Source: Anaerosalibacter sp. Marseille-P3206 (GTDB lineage Bacteria > Bacillota > Clostridia > Tissierellales > Sporanaerobacteraceae). From it: DNA of 64,000 bases. The notes beneath the pieces were generated by a model. The model made no database searches. It was given only the letters and a program-made list of their open reading frames with translations, and was not told the origin of the DNA. Location of the stretch: NCBI RefSeq assembly GCF_900155565.1, contig NZ_FUHM01000002.1, forward strand, positions 682,001-746,000, written 5' to 3'. Of this stretch, positions 54,771 to 63,781 are shown piece by piece. The number at the start of each line of letters is the position of its first letter. The stretch's first letter is position 1. The position numbers and the translations under genes were made by a program.

Positions 54771-54812
54771 ATTATACCAAATGATTGTTGTATAGATATA
54801 TTTTATTATACA
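54771..54812. promoter_or_regulatory. Divergent promoter region of the selenium cluster
   Basis: The 204-base region between the desulfurase and yedE genes has a plus-strand TTGTTG (54785), 16 bases and TATACA (54807) and, overlapping it on the minus strand, an extended TGG-TATAAT (54776-54771). Both matches are moderate. Confidence 0.35.
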
Positions 54813-54883
54813 TTTTCAGATTTAATTGTTAAGATTTAGATAAAGGGATATTATTATAACTTAATTTTTAAGGAGGTTTTTTC

Positions 54884-55966
54884 ATGAGTGAAAAGAAAAA
54901 AATAATTATTGCAGGAGCCATAGTCGGGATAATATCTGTACTATTGGTTAAATTTGGTAACCCAGTAAATATGGGATTCTGTATTGCCTGTTTCATTAGG
55001 GATATTGCAGGTGGGATAGGATTACACAGAGCACCAATAGTTCAATACATTCGTCCTGAAATAGTAGGACTTGTATTAGGTGCATTTATTATTTCTATGA
55101 AGAACAAAGAATTTCAATCAAAAGGTGGTTCTTCACCATTTACTAGATTTGTTTTAGGAATTGCAGTAATGATAGGTGCCTTAATGTTTTTAGGTTGCCC
55201 ACTAAGAATGGTATTAAGACTTGCTGGTGGAGACCTAAATGCAATACTAGGAATAGTAGGATTTGTAGTAGGTATTTATATTGGCGTTTACTTCTTAAAT
55301 AAAGGCTTTAACCTAAGAAGAAGTTATAATTTACCTAATTTTGAGGGATATCTTTTCCCAATTGTAAATGTTGGATTGTTTGTTTTATTATTATCTGGAT
55401 TTAGCATGTTAATATTCAGTGAAGAAGGTCCTGGTTCAATGCATGCTCCAATATGGATTGCATTAATTGCTGGATTAATAGTAGGTATATTAGCACAAAA
55501 GACAAGACTTTGTATGGTTGGTGGTACAAGAGATATGATTATGTTTAAAGACAATTATCTTTTAGCAGGGTTCATATCAATTCTTGTATTTGCTTTCATA
55601 GGAAATTTAGTATTTGGATATTTTAATCCTAGCTTTGCTGATCAACCTGTGGCTCACACTAATGGACTATGGAACTTCCTTGGAATGGTTCTAGTGGGAT
55701 GGGGTTCTGTACTTCTTGGTGGTTGTCCATTAAGACAACTAATATTGGCTGGAGAAGGAAATACGGATTCCGCAGTAACAGTTATGGGAAGTTTAGTTGG
55801 AGCAGCTATATGTCATAACTTTGGATTAGCTTCTAGCCCAAAAGGTGCTACACCTAATGGTCAAATAGCTGTGATTATATGCTTTGTATTAGTTCTTATT
55901 ATTTCTGTTGTAAACTCTGAAATGCTTGTAAAACAAAAAAAATTAGGTAAATCAAGTAATAACTAG
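54884..55966 (+). CDS. yedE: YedE-type putative selenium transporter
   Basis: A 360-residue membrane protein with about ten helices in two YeeE/YedE repeats. Repeated Cys-containing pore loops are seen: GFCIACFIRDIAGG, GCPLRMVLRLAGGD, KTRLCMVGGTRDM and GGCPLRQLILAGEGN. This arrangement is characteristic of the YedE family, thought to import selenium or sulfur compounds. It is the first gene of a three-gene operon with a strong AAGGAGG site. Substrate assignment relies on the context. Confidence 0.88.
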   Translation: MSEKKKIIIAGAIVGIISVLLVKFGNPVNMGFCIACFIRDIAGGIGLHRAPIVQYIRPEIVGLVLGAFIISMKNKEFQSKGGSSPFTRFVLGIAVMIGALMFLGCPLRMVLRLAGGDLNAILGIVGFVVGIYIGVYFLNKGFNLRRSYNLPNFEGYLFPIVNVGLFVLLLSGFSMLIFSEEGPGSMHAPIWIALIAGLIVGILAQKTRLCMVGGTRDMIMFKDNYLLAGFISILVFAFIGNLVFGYFNPSFADQPVAHTNGLWNFLGMVLVGWGSVLLGGCPLRQLILAGEGNTDSAVTVMGSLVGAAICHNFGLASSPKGATPNGQIAVIICFVLVLIISVVNSEMLVKQKKLGKSSNN

Positions 55967-55986
55967 TTTGAAGGGAGCTGAATATA

Positions 55987-56193
55987 GTGGAAAAAATTGA
56001 TGTAAGGGGAATGTCTTGCCCACAACCTGTACTAATGACTAAAAATGCAATTGAAAAACATCCTGAAGGAATAGATATTTTAGTTGATAACAACACTGCA
56101 AAAAATAATATTACTAGATTTCTAAAAAACTTAGGATATAATCTGGAATTTAAAAATGAAGAAGAAGATACATTGATTGTAGTGAGGAAATAA
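55987..56193 (+). CDS. TusA/SirA-like sulfurtransferase (YedF N-terminal type)
   Basis: A 68-residue TusA-fold protein with the Cys-Pro motif MSCPQPVLMTKNA that carries a persulfide or perselenide. The GTG start at 55987 follows a GGGAG site, 20 bases after yedE. In other bacteria the selenium protein YedF joins this domain to a second one; here the second domain is absent and a separate DUF3343 gene follows directly. Confidence 0.87.
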   Translation: MEKIDVRGMSCPQPVLMTKNAIEKHPEGIDILVDNNTAKNNITRFLKNLGYNLEFKNEEEDTLIVVRK

Positions 56194-56194
56194 T

Positions 56195-56434
56195 ATGAGT
56201 GAATATGTAGCAATATTTTTTACTCATTCTGGAGCAATAAAATTTGACCGAAAGCTAAAATCATCAAATATAAAATGTGAATTGATGCCTGTACCACGTA
56301 AACTTAGTTCTAACTGTGGAATAGGTGCAAAGTTTAAATATGATAAGGATATAAATGATTTAGTAGATAATGAAGTTGAAAAAATATTTATCCTAAAAGA
56401 CAAAGAATATGAATTAGTATATAGCGAAAATTAA
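56195..56434 (+). CDS. DUF3343 protein of the selenium cluster
   Basis: A 79-residue protein: YVAIFFTHSGAIKFDRKLK, then LMPVPRKLSSNCGIGAKF with a conserved Cys, as in DUF3343 (putative Se/S carrier-like). It begins one base after the TusA stop, so the two are translated in concert. The Cys could receive sulfur or selenium from the TusA-like partner. Confidence 0.82.
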   Translation: MSEYVAIFFTHSGAIKFDRKLKSSNIKCELMPVPRKLSSNCGIGAKFKYDKDINDLVDNEVEKIFILKDKEYELVYSEN

Positions 56435-56435
56435 T

Positions 56436-56471
56436 AGCAAGGTGGATATATTTAAATATATCCACCTTGCT
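56436..56471. terminator. Bidirectional terminator, perfect 36-base palindrome
   Basis: AGCAAGGTGGATATATTT followed immediately by its exact complement, without any spacer. It lies between the DUF3343 and znuB stop codons and ends both. Confidence 0.75.
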
Positions 56472-56484
56472 TAATATTTTGTCT

Positions 56485-57306
56485 TTATACAGTTTGTTCT
56501 TTTTTAAATAATTTGGTAATAGCTAATGATATAACATAGGAACAAACAGCTATGATTATTATAGTTGCTCCTGAAGCTATGTGTAATTTATATGAAACAA
56601 AAAGTCCTAATAATGAAAAAAACAATCCAAATACTATAGATAATCCCATAATCTTTTTCAAATCATAAGTAAACAATTTAGATATAGCTGGTGGCACTGT
56701 TAAAAGTGCAATTACTAGCATTATACCTACTACTCTTATAAGTACAACTACACTACAAGCCATAAATAAAAATACCATATACTCAATCAATTTTACATTA
56801 ATACCAATTACTTTAGAAAACTCTTTGTCAAATAAATAAGATTTTATAGGATTAAAAAATCCTATTATCATAACAATAACAATAAAGTCTAAAATAGCCA
56901 TTATATATATGTCTATTTTAGAAACTGTAAGTATATCACCAAATAAATATGATGATATATCAGGAGGATATCCAGGAGTAAGTGAAATAAATATAATGCC
57001 CAATGCCATACCCAATACCCAAAACATTCCTATAATAGTATCAGAATTTATTTTTGATTTTTCTTTTATAGTTACTACCCCAAAAGAAGAAGCTATAGCA
57101 AATATTAATGCTCCTATTATTGGTTCTATATTTAAAAAGTATCCCATTCCTATTCCACCAAATGCCGCATGTGCAATACCTCCACTTAGCATTACCAGCT
57201 TCTTTTCAACTATTATAGTTCCAATGATACCACAAATAATACTTGCAAGAGCAGCACTGATTATAGCATTTTGTAAAAATGTATATTTAAAAATAGAATC
57301 TATCAT
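56485..57306 (-). CDS. Zinc/manganese ABC transporter permease (ZnuB family)
   Basis: A 273-residue ABC-3 permease with about eight helices, including GGIAHAAFGGIGMGYF and VVGIMLVIALLTVPPA, both conserved in the family. It is the third gene of a znuA-C-B style operon, and its start codon directly follows the ATPase stop. Metal (Zn or Mn) unknown. Confidence 0.92.
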   Translation of the reverse strand: MIDSIFKYTFLQNAIISAALASIICGIIGTIIVEKKLVMLSGGIAHAAFGGIGMGYFLNIEPIIGALIFAIASSFGVVTIKEKSKINSDTIIGMFWVLGMALGIIFISLTPGYPPDISSYLFGDILTVSKIDIYIMAILDFIVIVMIIGFFNPIKSYLFDKEFSKVIGINVKLIEYMVFLFMACSVVVLIRVVGIMLVIALLTVPPAISKLFTYDLKKIMGLSIVFGLFFSLLGLFVSYKLHIASGATIIIIAVCSYVISLAITKLFKKEQTV

Positions 57307-58071
57307 CTAAAGTTCCCCCTCATGATTTCTAAATACTCTGTGAGGTATATCCCCATGAGCTATAGCATCTACTGGACAACCATAGACCTTATCTATTATA
57401 TCTTTATTGAGCTCGGGTTCTCCATGATAAAACAACTTTTGATTTAAACAGGCTATTTTATCAATATAGGAAAAAACAAATCCTCCATCATGAGTTACTA
57501 TCAATATAGTCATTTTTTTGTTTAATTCTCTAAGTATTGAATATATATTGTTTTTAGATTGTTCATCTAAACTTGCAGTTGGTTCGTCTAATAGTAAAAG
57601 TTTTGGCTCAGTACAAAGAGCACGTGCAATTAGTACTCTTTGTAACTGCCCACCTGAAAGCTGTCCTATTTGCCTATCTTTTAGTTCAAATATATCTAAC
57701 ATATTCATAATATTCTTTGCATATTCAATATCTTCTTTTGAGTACCTATGAAAAAACTTTATATTAGATTTTAATCTCCCCATAAGAACCACATCAAAAA
57801 CATCTATAGGAAATGTCTTTTCAAACTTTGTAAATTGAGGCACATATCCTATAGACCTACTTTTATCTAAAGGTTTACTTCCATATATTTTTATTTTACC
57901 TCTTTTAGGTTTAACAAGTCCCAAAATTGTCTTCAGTAGAGTGGTCTTTCCTCCACCATTGGGACCTATAATTGCAACAAATTCTTTATCCTCAATAGTC
58001 AAATTTATATCCTTCAAAACATTTATATTATTAAAATCAACGCTTAAATCTTCTATTTCTATTGCATTCAT
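57307..58071 (-). CDS. Zinc/manganese ABC transporter ATP-binding protein (ZnuC family)
   Basis: A 254-residue ATPase with Walker A GPNGGGKTTL, signature LSGGQLQRV and Walker B LLLLDEPTASLD. The tail with HGDIPHRVFRNHEG carries several His residues, common in these importers. It follows the binding-protein gene within two bases. Confidence 0.93.
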   Translation of the reverse strand: MNAIEIEDLSVDFNNINVLKDINLTIEDKEFVAIIGPNGGGKTTLLKTILGLVKPKRGKIKIYGSKPLDKSRSIGYVPQFTKFEKTFPIDVFDVVLMGRLKSNIKFFHRYSKEDIEYAKNIMNMLDIFELKDRQIGQLSGGQLQRVLIARALCTEPKLLLLDEPTASLDEQSKNNIYSILRELNKKMTILIVTHDGGFVFSYIDKIACLNQKLFYHGEPELNKDIIDKVYGCPVDAIAHGDIPHRVFRNHEGEL

Positions 58072-58072
58072 A

Positions 58073-58966
58073 TTAATTCACTTCCATTGCTTTTTTAAAA
58101 GTTTCTGCCATTGTTTTAAGATTATCTATATATTTTGGTGAAAGTGGTTCTATGATTTCAGCTTTTCCACCAATTTCTGTTGCAAGAGTACTTGATTGTT
58201 TGCTATCTATTTCAGCTTGATAGAATACAATCTTTATTCCCTCTTTCTTGGCGAAATCTATTGTCTTTTGAAAGTCTTCTATAGTAGCTTCTTTTCCTTC
58301 ATGTTCAAGAGCTATCATTTGAAGTCCATAATCATCTGCAAAATAACCAAAAGCAGGATGATAACATATAAATGTCTTTTTCTCTAAGGAAGATAAAGAG
58401 TTCTTAATTTCAGCATCAACTTCATCTAGTTCACTAATATATTTTTCTGCATTGCTTTCATAAAAATCTTTATTAGAAGGATCTATTGTTGAAAGTTCTT
58501 TTGCTATTATTTGAACCATCACTTTTGCTCTCTTTGGAGAAAGCCAAATATGTGGATCTCTATCTCCAGATTCAAATTTTCTTTCACTATAAACTTTTGA
58601 AACTTCATCTGCCATATCTACTATTTTTACATCCTTGTTAAATTCCCCTACCTTAGGAAGTATACTTGCCTTTTCAGTAGGTACACCTATAGTGAAATAT
58701 ATATTAGCCTCGCTAAATTTCTCCATAATATCTGGAGTAGGTGCAAAGTTTCCTGGACTTTTCCCAGGTGGAATCATAGTTATAACATCAACTTTATCTC
58801 CACCAACTGCTCTTACAAATGTCTCCTGTGGTACTATAGAAACAGCAATATTAATTTTATCTTCTATATTTGAACCATTACTTTTTTCATCTGTACTACA
58901 TCCAGACATCAATATAACAGAAAGAATAATAGAAAACAGTAAAGCCCTTTTAGTAATCTTCATCAT
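58073..58966 (-). CDS. Zinc/manganese-binding lipoprotein (ZnuA family)
   Basis: A 297-residue cluster A-I metal-binding protein with lipobox LMSGC. Two of the usual metal His ligands are seen (DPHIWLSP and CYHPAFGYF), but the first one, normally in a PHxxEP loop, is replaced by SPGNFAPTP. The His-rich loop of classic ZnuA is absent. The ATG at 58966 has a GGGGG site six bases upstream; TTG 58972 overlaps it. The substitution may signal a changed metal site. Confidence 0.88.
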   Translation of the reverse strand: MMKITKRALLFSIILSVILMSGCSTDEKSNGSNIEDKINIAVSIVPQETFVRAVGGDKVDVITMIPPGKSPGNFAPTPDIMEKFSEANIYFTIGVPTEKASILPKVGEFNKDVKIVDMADEVSKVYSERKFESGDRDPHIWLSPKRAKVMVQIIAKELSTIDPSNKDFYESNAEKYISELDEVDAEIKNSLSSLEKKTFICYHPAFGYFADDYGLQMIALEHEGKEATIEDFQKTIDFAKKEGIKIVFYQAEIDSKQSSTLATEIGGKAEIIEPLSPKYIDNLKTMAETFKKAMEVN

Positions 58967-58997
58967 TGCCAACCCCCATCTTATTATTAATATAACT

Positions 58998-59027
58998 AAA
59001 AGGAAACAAATTACCGTGTTTCCTTTT
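58998..59027 (-). terminator. Terminator of glmS
   Basis: AAAAGGAAACA and its complement pair with an eight-base loop; the T-run on the minus strand is TTTTAGTTATATT. It sits between the glmS stop and the znuA start. Confidence 0.7.
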
Positions 59028-59045
59028 ATATTTCCCGGGAAATTG

Positions 59046-60872
59046 TTATTCTACTGTTACTGATTTAGCTAAATTTCTTGGTTTATCTACATCACAACCT
59101 CTTTGTATTGCCACATAATAGGCAATAAGTTGTAATGGTATAATAGCTAATGGTACAGCTAATTCATTTATCACATCGGGTATATATATAACTAAATCAG
59201 CTACACCCTCAATTTCATTATTCCCCTCTTTTGCTATAGCTATTGTATATGCTCCTCTTGCCTTTACTTCCTTTATATTGCTAATCACCTTATCATATAA
59301 ATAGTCTTGGGTTGCCAAAGCTATAACTGGTGTATCTTTTTCTATCAAAGCCAAAGTACCATGTTTCAATTCTCCTGCTGCCATAGCTTCTGAATGAATA
59401 TAGGATACTTCTTTTAATTTCAAACTTCCTTCCATAGCTACATAATAATCAAGTCCTCTACCTATATAGAATATATCCCTGCTTTTATATAAATGTGAAG
59501 CTATATCCTCAAGTTTAGATTTACTTCTAAGTATTTTTTCTACATCATCAGGAATAGAGTTCAATACTTCTAATGCTTTTTTATATTCATCTTCATCTAT
59601 TGTTTTTCTTACATCAGCAATATAAAGTGCAAGCAAAGCTAATAATACTACTTGAGTTGTATAGGCTTTAGTTGAAGCAACAGCAATTTCTGGACCTGCC
59701 CAAGTATATAATATATAATCAACTTCCCTAGCTATAGAACTTCCTACTACATTACATATTGCTAATGTCTTTGCTTTCTTTTTCTTTGCCAATCTCAATG
59801 CGGCTAGTGTATCTGCAGTTTCTCCTGATTGGCTTACCACTATAAGTAATGTCTTTTCATCTATAAAAGGATTATTATATCTAAATTCCGAAGCAACATC
59901 TGTAATTACAGGTATCTTTGCATATTTCTCTATAAGTTTTTTTCCAACAAGTCCTGCATGATATGCTGTACCACAAGCAACAATATATATTTTTTCAATA
60001 TTTTCTATGTCTAAACTATTAGTATCTATATCGTCTAGTCTTATCCTTCCATCATTTCCTATTCTAGGAAACAATGTGTCTTTAAGCACTTTTGGCTGTT
60101 CAAATATCTCTTTTAACATAAAGTGGTCATAACCACCTTTTTGTGCTTCATCTATATTCCAAGTTACTTTATATACTTCCTTTTCTATAGGATTTCCATC
60201 AAAATCCATTAAAATTACATTATCTTTAGTAAGCTCCGCCATCTCACCATTTTCTAAAATATATATTTCTCTTGTCCAATCAATTACTGCTGGTATATCT
60301 GAAGCAATAAAGTTTTCCCCTTGTCCAATACCTATTATTAATGGACTATCTTTTCTCACTGCTATAAGCTTATCTGGTTCGTCTAAAGACATAATTCCCA
60401 GTGCAAAAGATCCCTTTAATCTTTTTATTGCCTTTATTACTGATTCCTTCAAATCTCCTTCATAATACATATCTATTAAATAAGGAATAACCTCAGTATC
60501 TGTTTCCGATACAAATTCATATCCTTTTTTAATTAGTTCTTCTTTTATTTCTAAATAATTTTCAATAATTCCATTGTGAACGACTGCAATATTACCTTTT
60601 TTATTTTGATGAGGATGAGAATTAATATCTGAAGGTTCTCCATGGGTTGCCCATCTTGTATGACCTATCCCTATATGACTATGTTTTGGTGATACTTCTA
60701 ACTTTTCTTCTAAATTATTAAGTCTTCCTTTTGATTTAACTATTTTTAGTTTATTTTCATCTATAAAAGCTACACCTGCTGAATCATATCCTCTATATTC
60801 TAGTTTTTCTAACCCACAAGTCAATAATTCTATTGCATGTTTATCACCTATATATCCCACTATTCCACACAT
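59046..60872 (-). CDS. glmS: Glucosamine-6-phosphate synthase
   Basis: A 608-residue amidotransferase that makes glucosamine-6-phosphate from fructose-6-phosphate and glutamine. The N-terminal glutaminase has Cys2 (MCGIVGYIGD) and GHTRWATHGEPS, and two SIS domains follow (SQSGETADTLAAL and GRGLDYYVAMEGSLK) with the closing KSVTVE. It starts 23 bases after glmM, a spacing that leaves no room for a glmS ribozyme. First cytoplasmic step toward peptidoglycan and wall sugars. Confidence 0.97.
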   Translation of the reverse strand: MCGIVGYIGDKHAIELLTCGLEKLEYRGYDSAGVAFIDENKLKIVKSKGRLNNLEEKLEVSPKHSHIGIGHTRWATHGEPSDINSHPHQNKKGNIAVVHNGIIENYLEIKEELIKKGYEFVSETDTEVIPYLIDMYYEGDLKESVIKAIKRLKGSFALGIMSLDEPDKLIAVRKDSPLIIGIGQGENFIASDIPAVIDWTREIYILENGEMAELTKDNVILMDFDGNPIEKEVYKVTWNIDEAQKGGYDHFMLKEIFEQPKVLKDTLFPRIGNDGRIRLDDIDTNSLDIENIEKIYIVACGTAYHAGLVGKKLIEKYAKIPVITDVASEFRYNNPFIDEKTLLIVVSQSGETADTLAALRLAKKKKAKTLAICNVVGSSIAREVDYILYTWAGPEIAVASTKAYTTQVVLLALLALYIADVRKTIDEDEYKKALEVLNSIPDDVEKILRSKSKLEDIASHLYKSRDIFYIGRGLDYYVAMEGSLKLKEVSYIHSEAMAAGELKHGTLALIEKDTPVIALATQDYLYDKVISNIKEVKARGAYTIAIAKEGNNEIEGVADLVIYIPDVINELAVPLAIIPLQLIAYYVAIQRGCDVDKPRNLAKSVTVE

Positions 60873-60894
60873 TTTTTTAACCTCCGAAACTAAA

Positions 60895-62241
60895 TTAATT
60901 ACCTAATCTTTCTTCTATTAAATCTGCAAGTTCAGTCGCTACCTTTAATAGGTCATTATCATCTTTTGCTTCTATCATTACTCTTACCAAAGGTTCAGTG
61001 CCTGATGGTCTTATTACAACTCTTCCTTCTCCATGAAATATTTCTTCAATTTTTTCTATTTCTTGTTTTATCACTTCATCTTCCATGAATCTATTTTTTA
61101 ATTCATTTTTAACTTTGGCATTGACTAAAACTTGAGGAAAGTTAGTCATAAGTTCATTTAACTCAGACATCTTTTTCCCTGTTTCAACCATAACAGAAAT
61201 CAATTGAATTGCTGTTAGTAGTCCATCACCAGTAGTATTATGTTCTAAGAATATTATATGACCTGATTGTTCTCCACCTAAAACATAATCACTACTTAAC
61301 ATTTCTTCTATAACATATCTGTCTCCAACTTTTGTTTTTACTACATTTATATTCTTTCCCTTTAAGTACATATCTAAACCCATATTAGTCATTACTGTTC
61401 CTACTACAGTATCGTTTTTCAATTTTCCTTTTTCTTTTAGACTTGTTCCACAAATAGCTAATATATGATCTCCATCAACTATATTTCCTCTTTCATCTAC
61501 AGCAATAAGCCTATCTGCATCTCCATCAAAAGATAGTCCTACATCTGCATTTGTCTCTAATACTAACTTTTGTACCATTTCTGGATTTGTAGAACCACAG
61601 TTTACATTGATATTAACTCCATTTGGTTCATTATTGATAACTACAACTTCTGCATTTAGTTGTTTTAATAATTCTAAAGCAACATCATATACTGCACCAT
61701 TTCCACAATCTACAGCAATTTTTAACCCACTAAAATCTACATCTACTGTATCTTTTAAATATTCTATATAAGCTAGTCCACCATCAGTTATTTCTATTTT
61801 TTTACCTATACTAGCACCAGTTGGTCTATTATTGATTGCTTCTGGATTTAATATATACTCTTCAATTTCTTCTTCTATATTATCATTTAATTTATATCCA
61901 TTTTCATTAAAAAATTTTATTCCATTGTATTCAACTGGATTATGAGAAGCCGATATAACTACACCACTTAAAGCATTGTATTTTCTAGTTAAATATGCTA
62001 CTGCTGGAGTAGGCACTACTCCTACACTAATTACATCTAGCCCTACAGACATTATTCCTGAAATCAAAGCAGCCTCAAGCATATCTCCAGACTTTCTTGT
62101 ATCTTTTCCTACTACTATTGGGCCTTTCTTTCCTTTAGACAAAACAAAAGCTCCTGATCTTCCTATTTTATATGCTAATTCTGGTGACAATTCTTCATTT
62201 GCTATACCTCTAACTCCATCTGTGCCAAATAATTTTCCCAT
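60895..62241 (-). CDS. glmM: Phosphoglucosamine mutase
   Basis: A 448-residue mutase that converts glucosamine-6-phosphate to the 1-phosphate. It starts MGKLFGTDGVRGIANEELS and has the phosphoserine loop SASHNPVEYNG, the metal-binding DGDADRL and the sugar-phosphate loop RPSGTEPLVRVM. The ATG at 62241 has AGGAGG upstream; a 16-codon longer reading is unlikely. Coupled to glmS. Confidence 0.97.
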   Translation of the reverse strand: MGKLFGTDGVRGIANEELSPELAYKIGRSGAFVLSKGKKGPIVVGKDTRKSGDMLEAALISGIMSVGLDVISVGVVPTPAVAYLTRKYNALSGVVISASHNPVEYNGIKFFNENGYKLNDNIEEEIEEYILNPEAINNRPTGASIGKKIEITDGGLAYIEYLKDTVDVDFSGLKIAVDCGNGAVYDVALELLKQLNAEVVVINNEPNGVNINVNCGSTNPEMVQKLVLETNADVGLSFDGDADRLIAVDERGNIVDGDHILAICGTSLKEKGKLKNDTVVGTVMTNMGLDMYLKGKNINVVKTKVGDRYVIEEMLSSDYVLGGEQSGHIIFLEHNTTGDGLLTAIQLISVMVETGKKMSELNELMTNFPQVLVNAKVKNELKNRFMEDEVIKQEIEKIEEIFHGEGRVVIRPSGTEPLVRVMIEAKDDNDLLKVATELADLIEERLGN

Positions 62242-62310
62242 GTTTTTACCTCCTACTAATTTATGACATTTATATAATAGCATAATCATTTTATATCTAC
62301 AAATATTTTT

Positions 62311-63666
62311 TTAATCATCTTTATTACAATTTAACGGAAACTTTTTTAAAGCTAAATTGATTAGTTTCTCTTTATTGTTTAAAGAGGGCTTTTCCATAAC
62401 TCTAGTTAATAGATATTCAAGTATTTCTCCTATTATTTTCCCTTCTTGATAACCCACTTCAATTAAATCATTTCCATCTATATTTAATTGTTCTATTTCA
62501 TAAGCTTCATTTTTATCTAATATTTCCTTTACCCTAATTTCAGTTTCAATTATGTTGTCAATAGAAGCATCTTTGTTGGAACAACTTCTATCTGCTTTTT
62601 GTAGAGAAAAAAGATCGTGAATATTTTCCTCTCCAACTCTTCTTATTAATCTCTTTAATCCTTTATCACTGAAATTACTATGATGTGTCATATGTTCTCT
62701 AACCAATATAAAAACATCTTTGATTATATCTTTTGGAAACTTGAGTCTATCTAATGCACTTTTTGATATCTTAGCTCCAACTTTATTGTGATCATAAAAA
62801 TGTCCTATACCCTTCTCATCTACTGAAAAACAACTGGGCTTTCCTACATCATGAAATAGTGCTGCTAGTCTTACTTTTAGATTTACAGGAGTACTATCTA
62901 CTACGCATAGTATATGATTAAATACATCTTTATCATGATGAGGATTGTGTTGATCAAATCCAATAGCAGGAACAAACTCTGGTAGTATTATTGGGATAAG
63001 TCCCATTTCTTCTAATAGTTTCAATCCCTTTGAAGGAGTATCACATAGCAATATCTTTACTAACTCCTTATTAATTCTTTCTATACTAACTTGAGAAACA
63101 CATTCACTATATTTTTTCCCAGCTAAAAAAGTATCTTCATCTATTTCAAAATCCAAAACACAAGCAAATCTAATTGCCCTTAGTATTCTCAAATAGTCTT
63201 CTTGAAATCTTCTTTCTGGTTCACCAACACATCTAATTGTTCTTCTTTGTAAATCTTTAACTCCATTAAAAGGATCAACTAATCCTCTTTTTCTATTATA
63301 TGCAATAGCATTAATAGTGAAATCTCTTCTAGACAAATCATCTTCTATAGAGAATACAAATTCTACCCACTCTGGCCTTCTGCCATCTATATAATCCCCT
63401 TCTCTTCTAAATGTAGTTATTTCTACATCATCTTCATCTAGATGAACAATTATTGTTCCAAAAGCCCTCCCAATATCAATGGTTTTTTTATCAATAAATA
63501 CTTCCTCTATTTCTTCTGGTAGTGCATTTGTAGTCACATCAAAATCTAAAGGGCTTTTATTTAATAATATATCCCTTATACATCCACCTACAATATATGC
63601 TTCAAATCCATTTTTCTCTAGTTTATTTAATATGTACTCTATATGATTTGGAATCTTTATATCCAT
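62311..63666 (-). CDS. cca: CCA tRNA nucleotidyltransferase
   Basis: A 451-residue enzyme that adds or repairs the CCA end of tRNAs. Class II polymerase head: GGCIRDILLNKSPLDFDVTT, the RRDFTINAIAYN motif and GEPERRFQEDYLRILRAIRF. A C-terminal HD domain (LFHDVGKP) suggests extra phosphohydrolase activity, as in Gram-positive homologues of the HD-containing class. Both tRNA genes in this window already encode CCA. Confidence 0.94.
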   Translation of the reverse strand: MDIKIPNHIEYILNKLEKNGFEAYIVGGCIRDILLNKSPLDFDVTTNALPEEIEEVFIDKKTIDIGRAFGTIIVHLDEDDVEITTFRREGDYIDGRRPEWVEFVFSIEDDLSRRDFTINAIAYNRKRGLVDPFNGVKDLQRRTIRCVGEPERRFQEDYLRILRAIRFACVLDFEIDEDTFLAGKKYSECVSQVSIERINKELVKILLCDTPSKGLKLLEEMGLIPIILPEFVPAIGFDQHNPHHDKDVFNHILCVVDSTPVNLKVRLAALFHDVGKPSCFSVDEKGIGHFYDHNKVGAKISKSALDRLKFPKDIIKDVFILVREHMTHHSNFSDKGLKRLIRRVGEENIHDLFSLQKADRSCSNKDASIDNIIETEIRVKEILDKNEAYEIEQLNIDGNDLIEVGYQEGKIIGEILEYLLTRVMEKPSLNNKEKLINLALKKFPLNCNKDD

Positions 63667-63744
63667 AAATTAACTTCACATCCTCTTTTCTCAATATTAT
63701 TAGTATATCATAGTATGAGTACTAGAGAAATAATATATACAAAA

Positions 63745-63774
63745 GAAGGCTTGAATTATAAATTCAAAGCCTTC
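63745..63774 (-). terminator. Terminator after fabF
   Basis: GAAGGCTTGAATT and AATTCAAAGCCTTC pair (one bulged base) with a three-base loop; the minus strand continues with TTTTG. Confidence 0.75.
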
Positions 63775-63781
63775 CTAAAAT

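Noticed and set aside
60873-60894. glmS ribozyme before glmS
   Set aside because: Only 22 bases separate glmM and glmS, too few for the ribozyme, and no matching core was seen.
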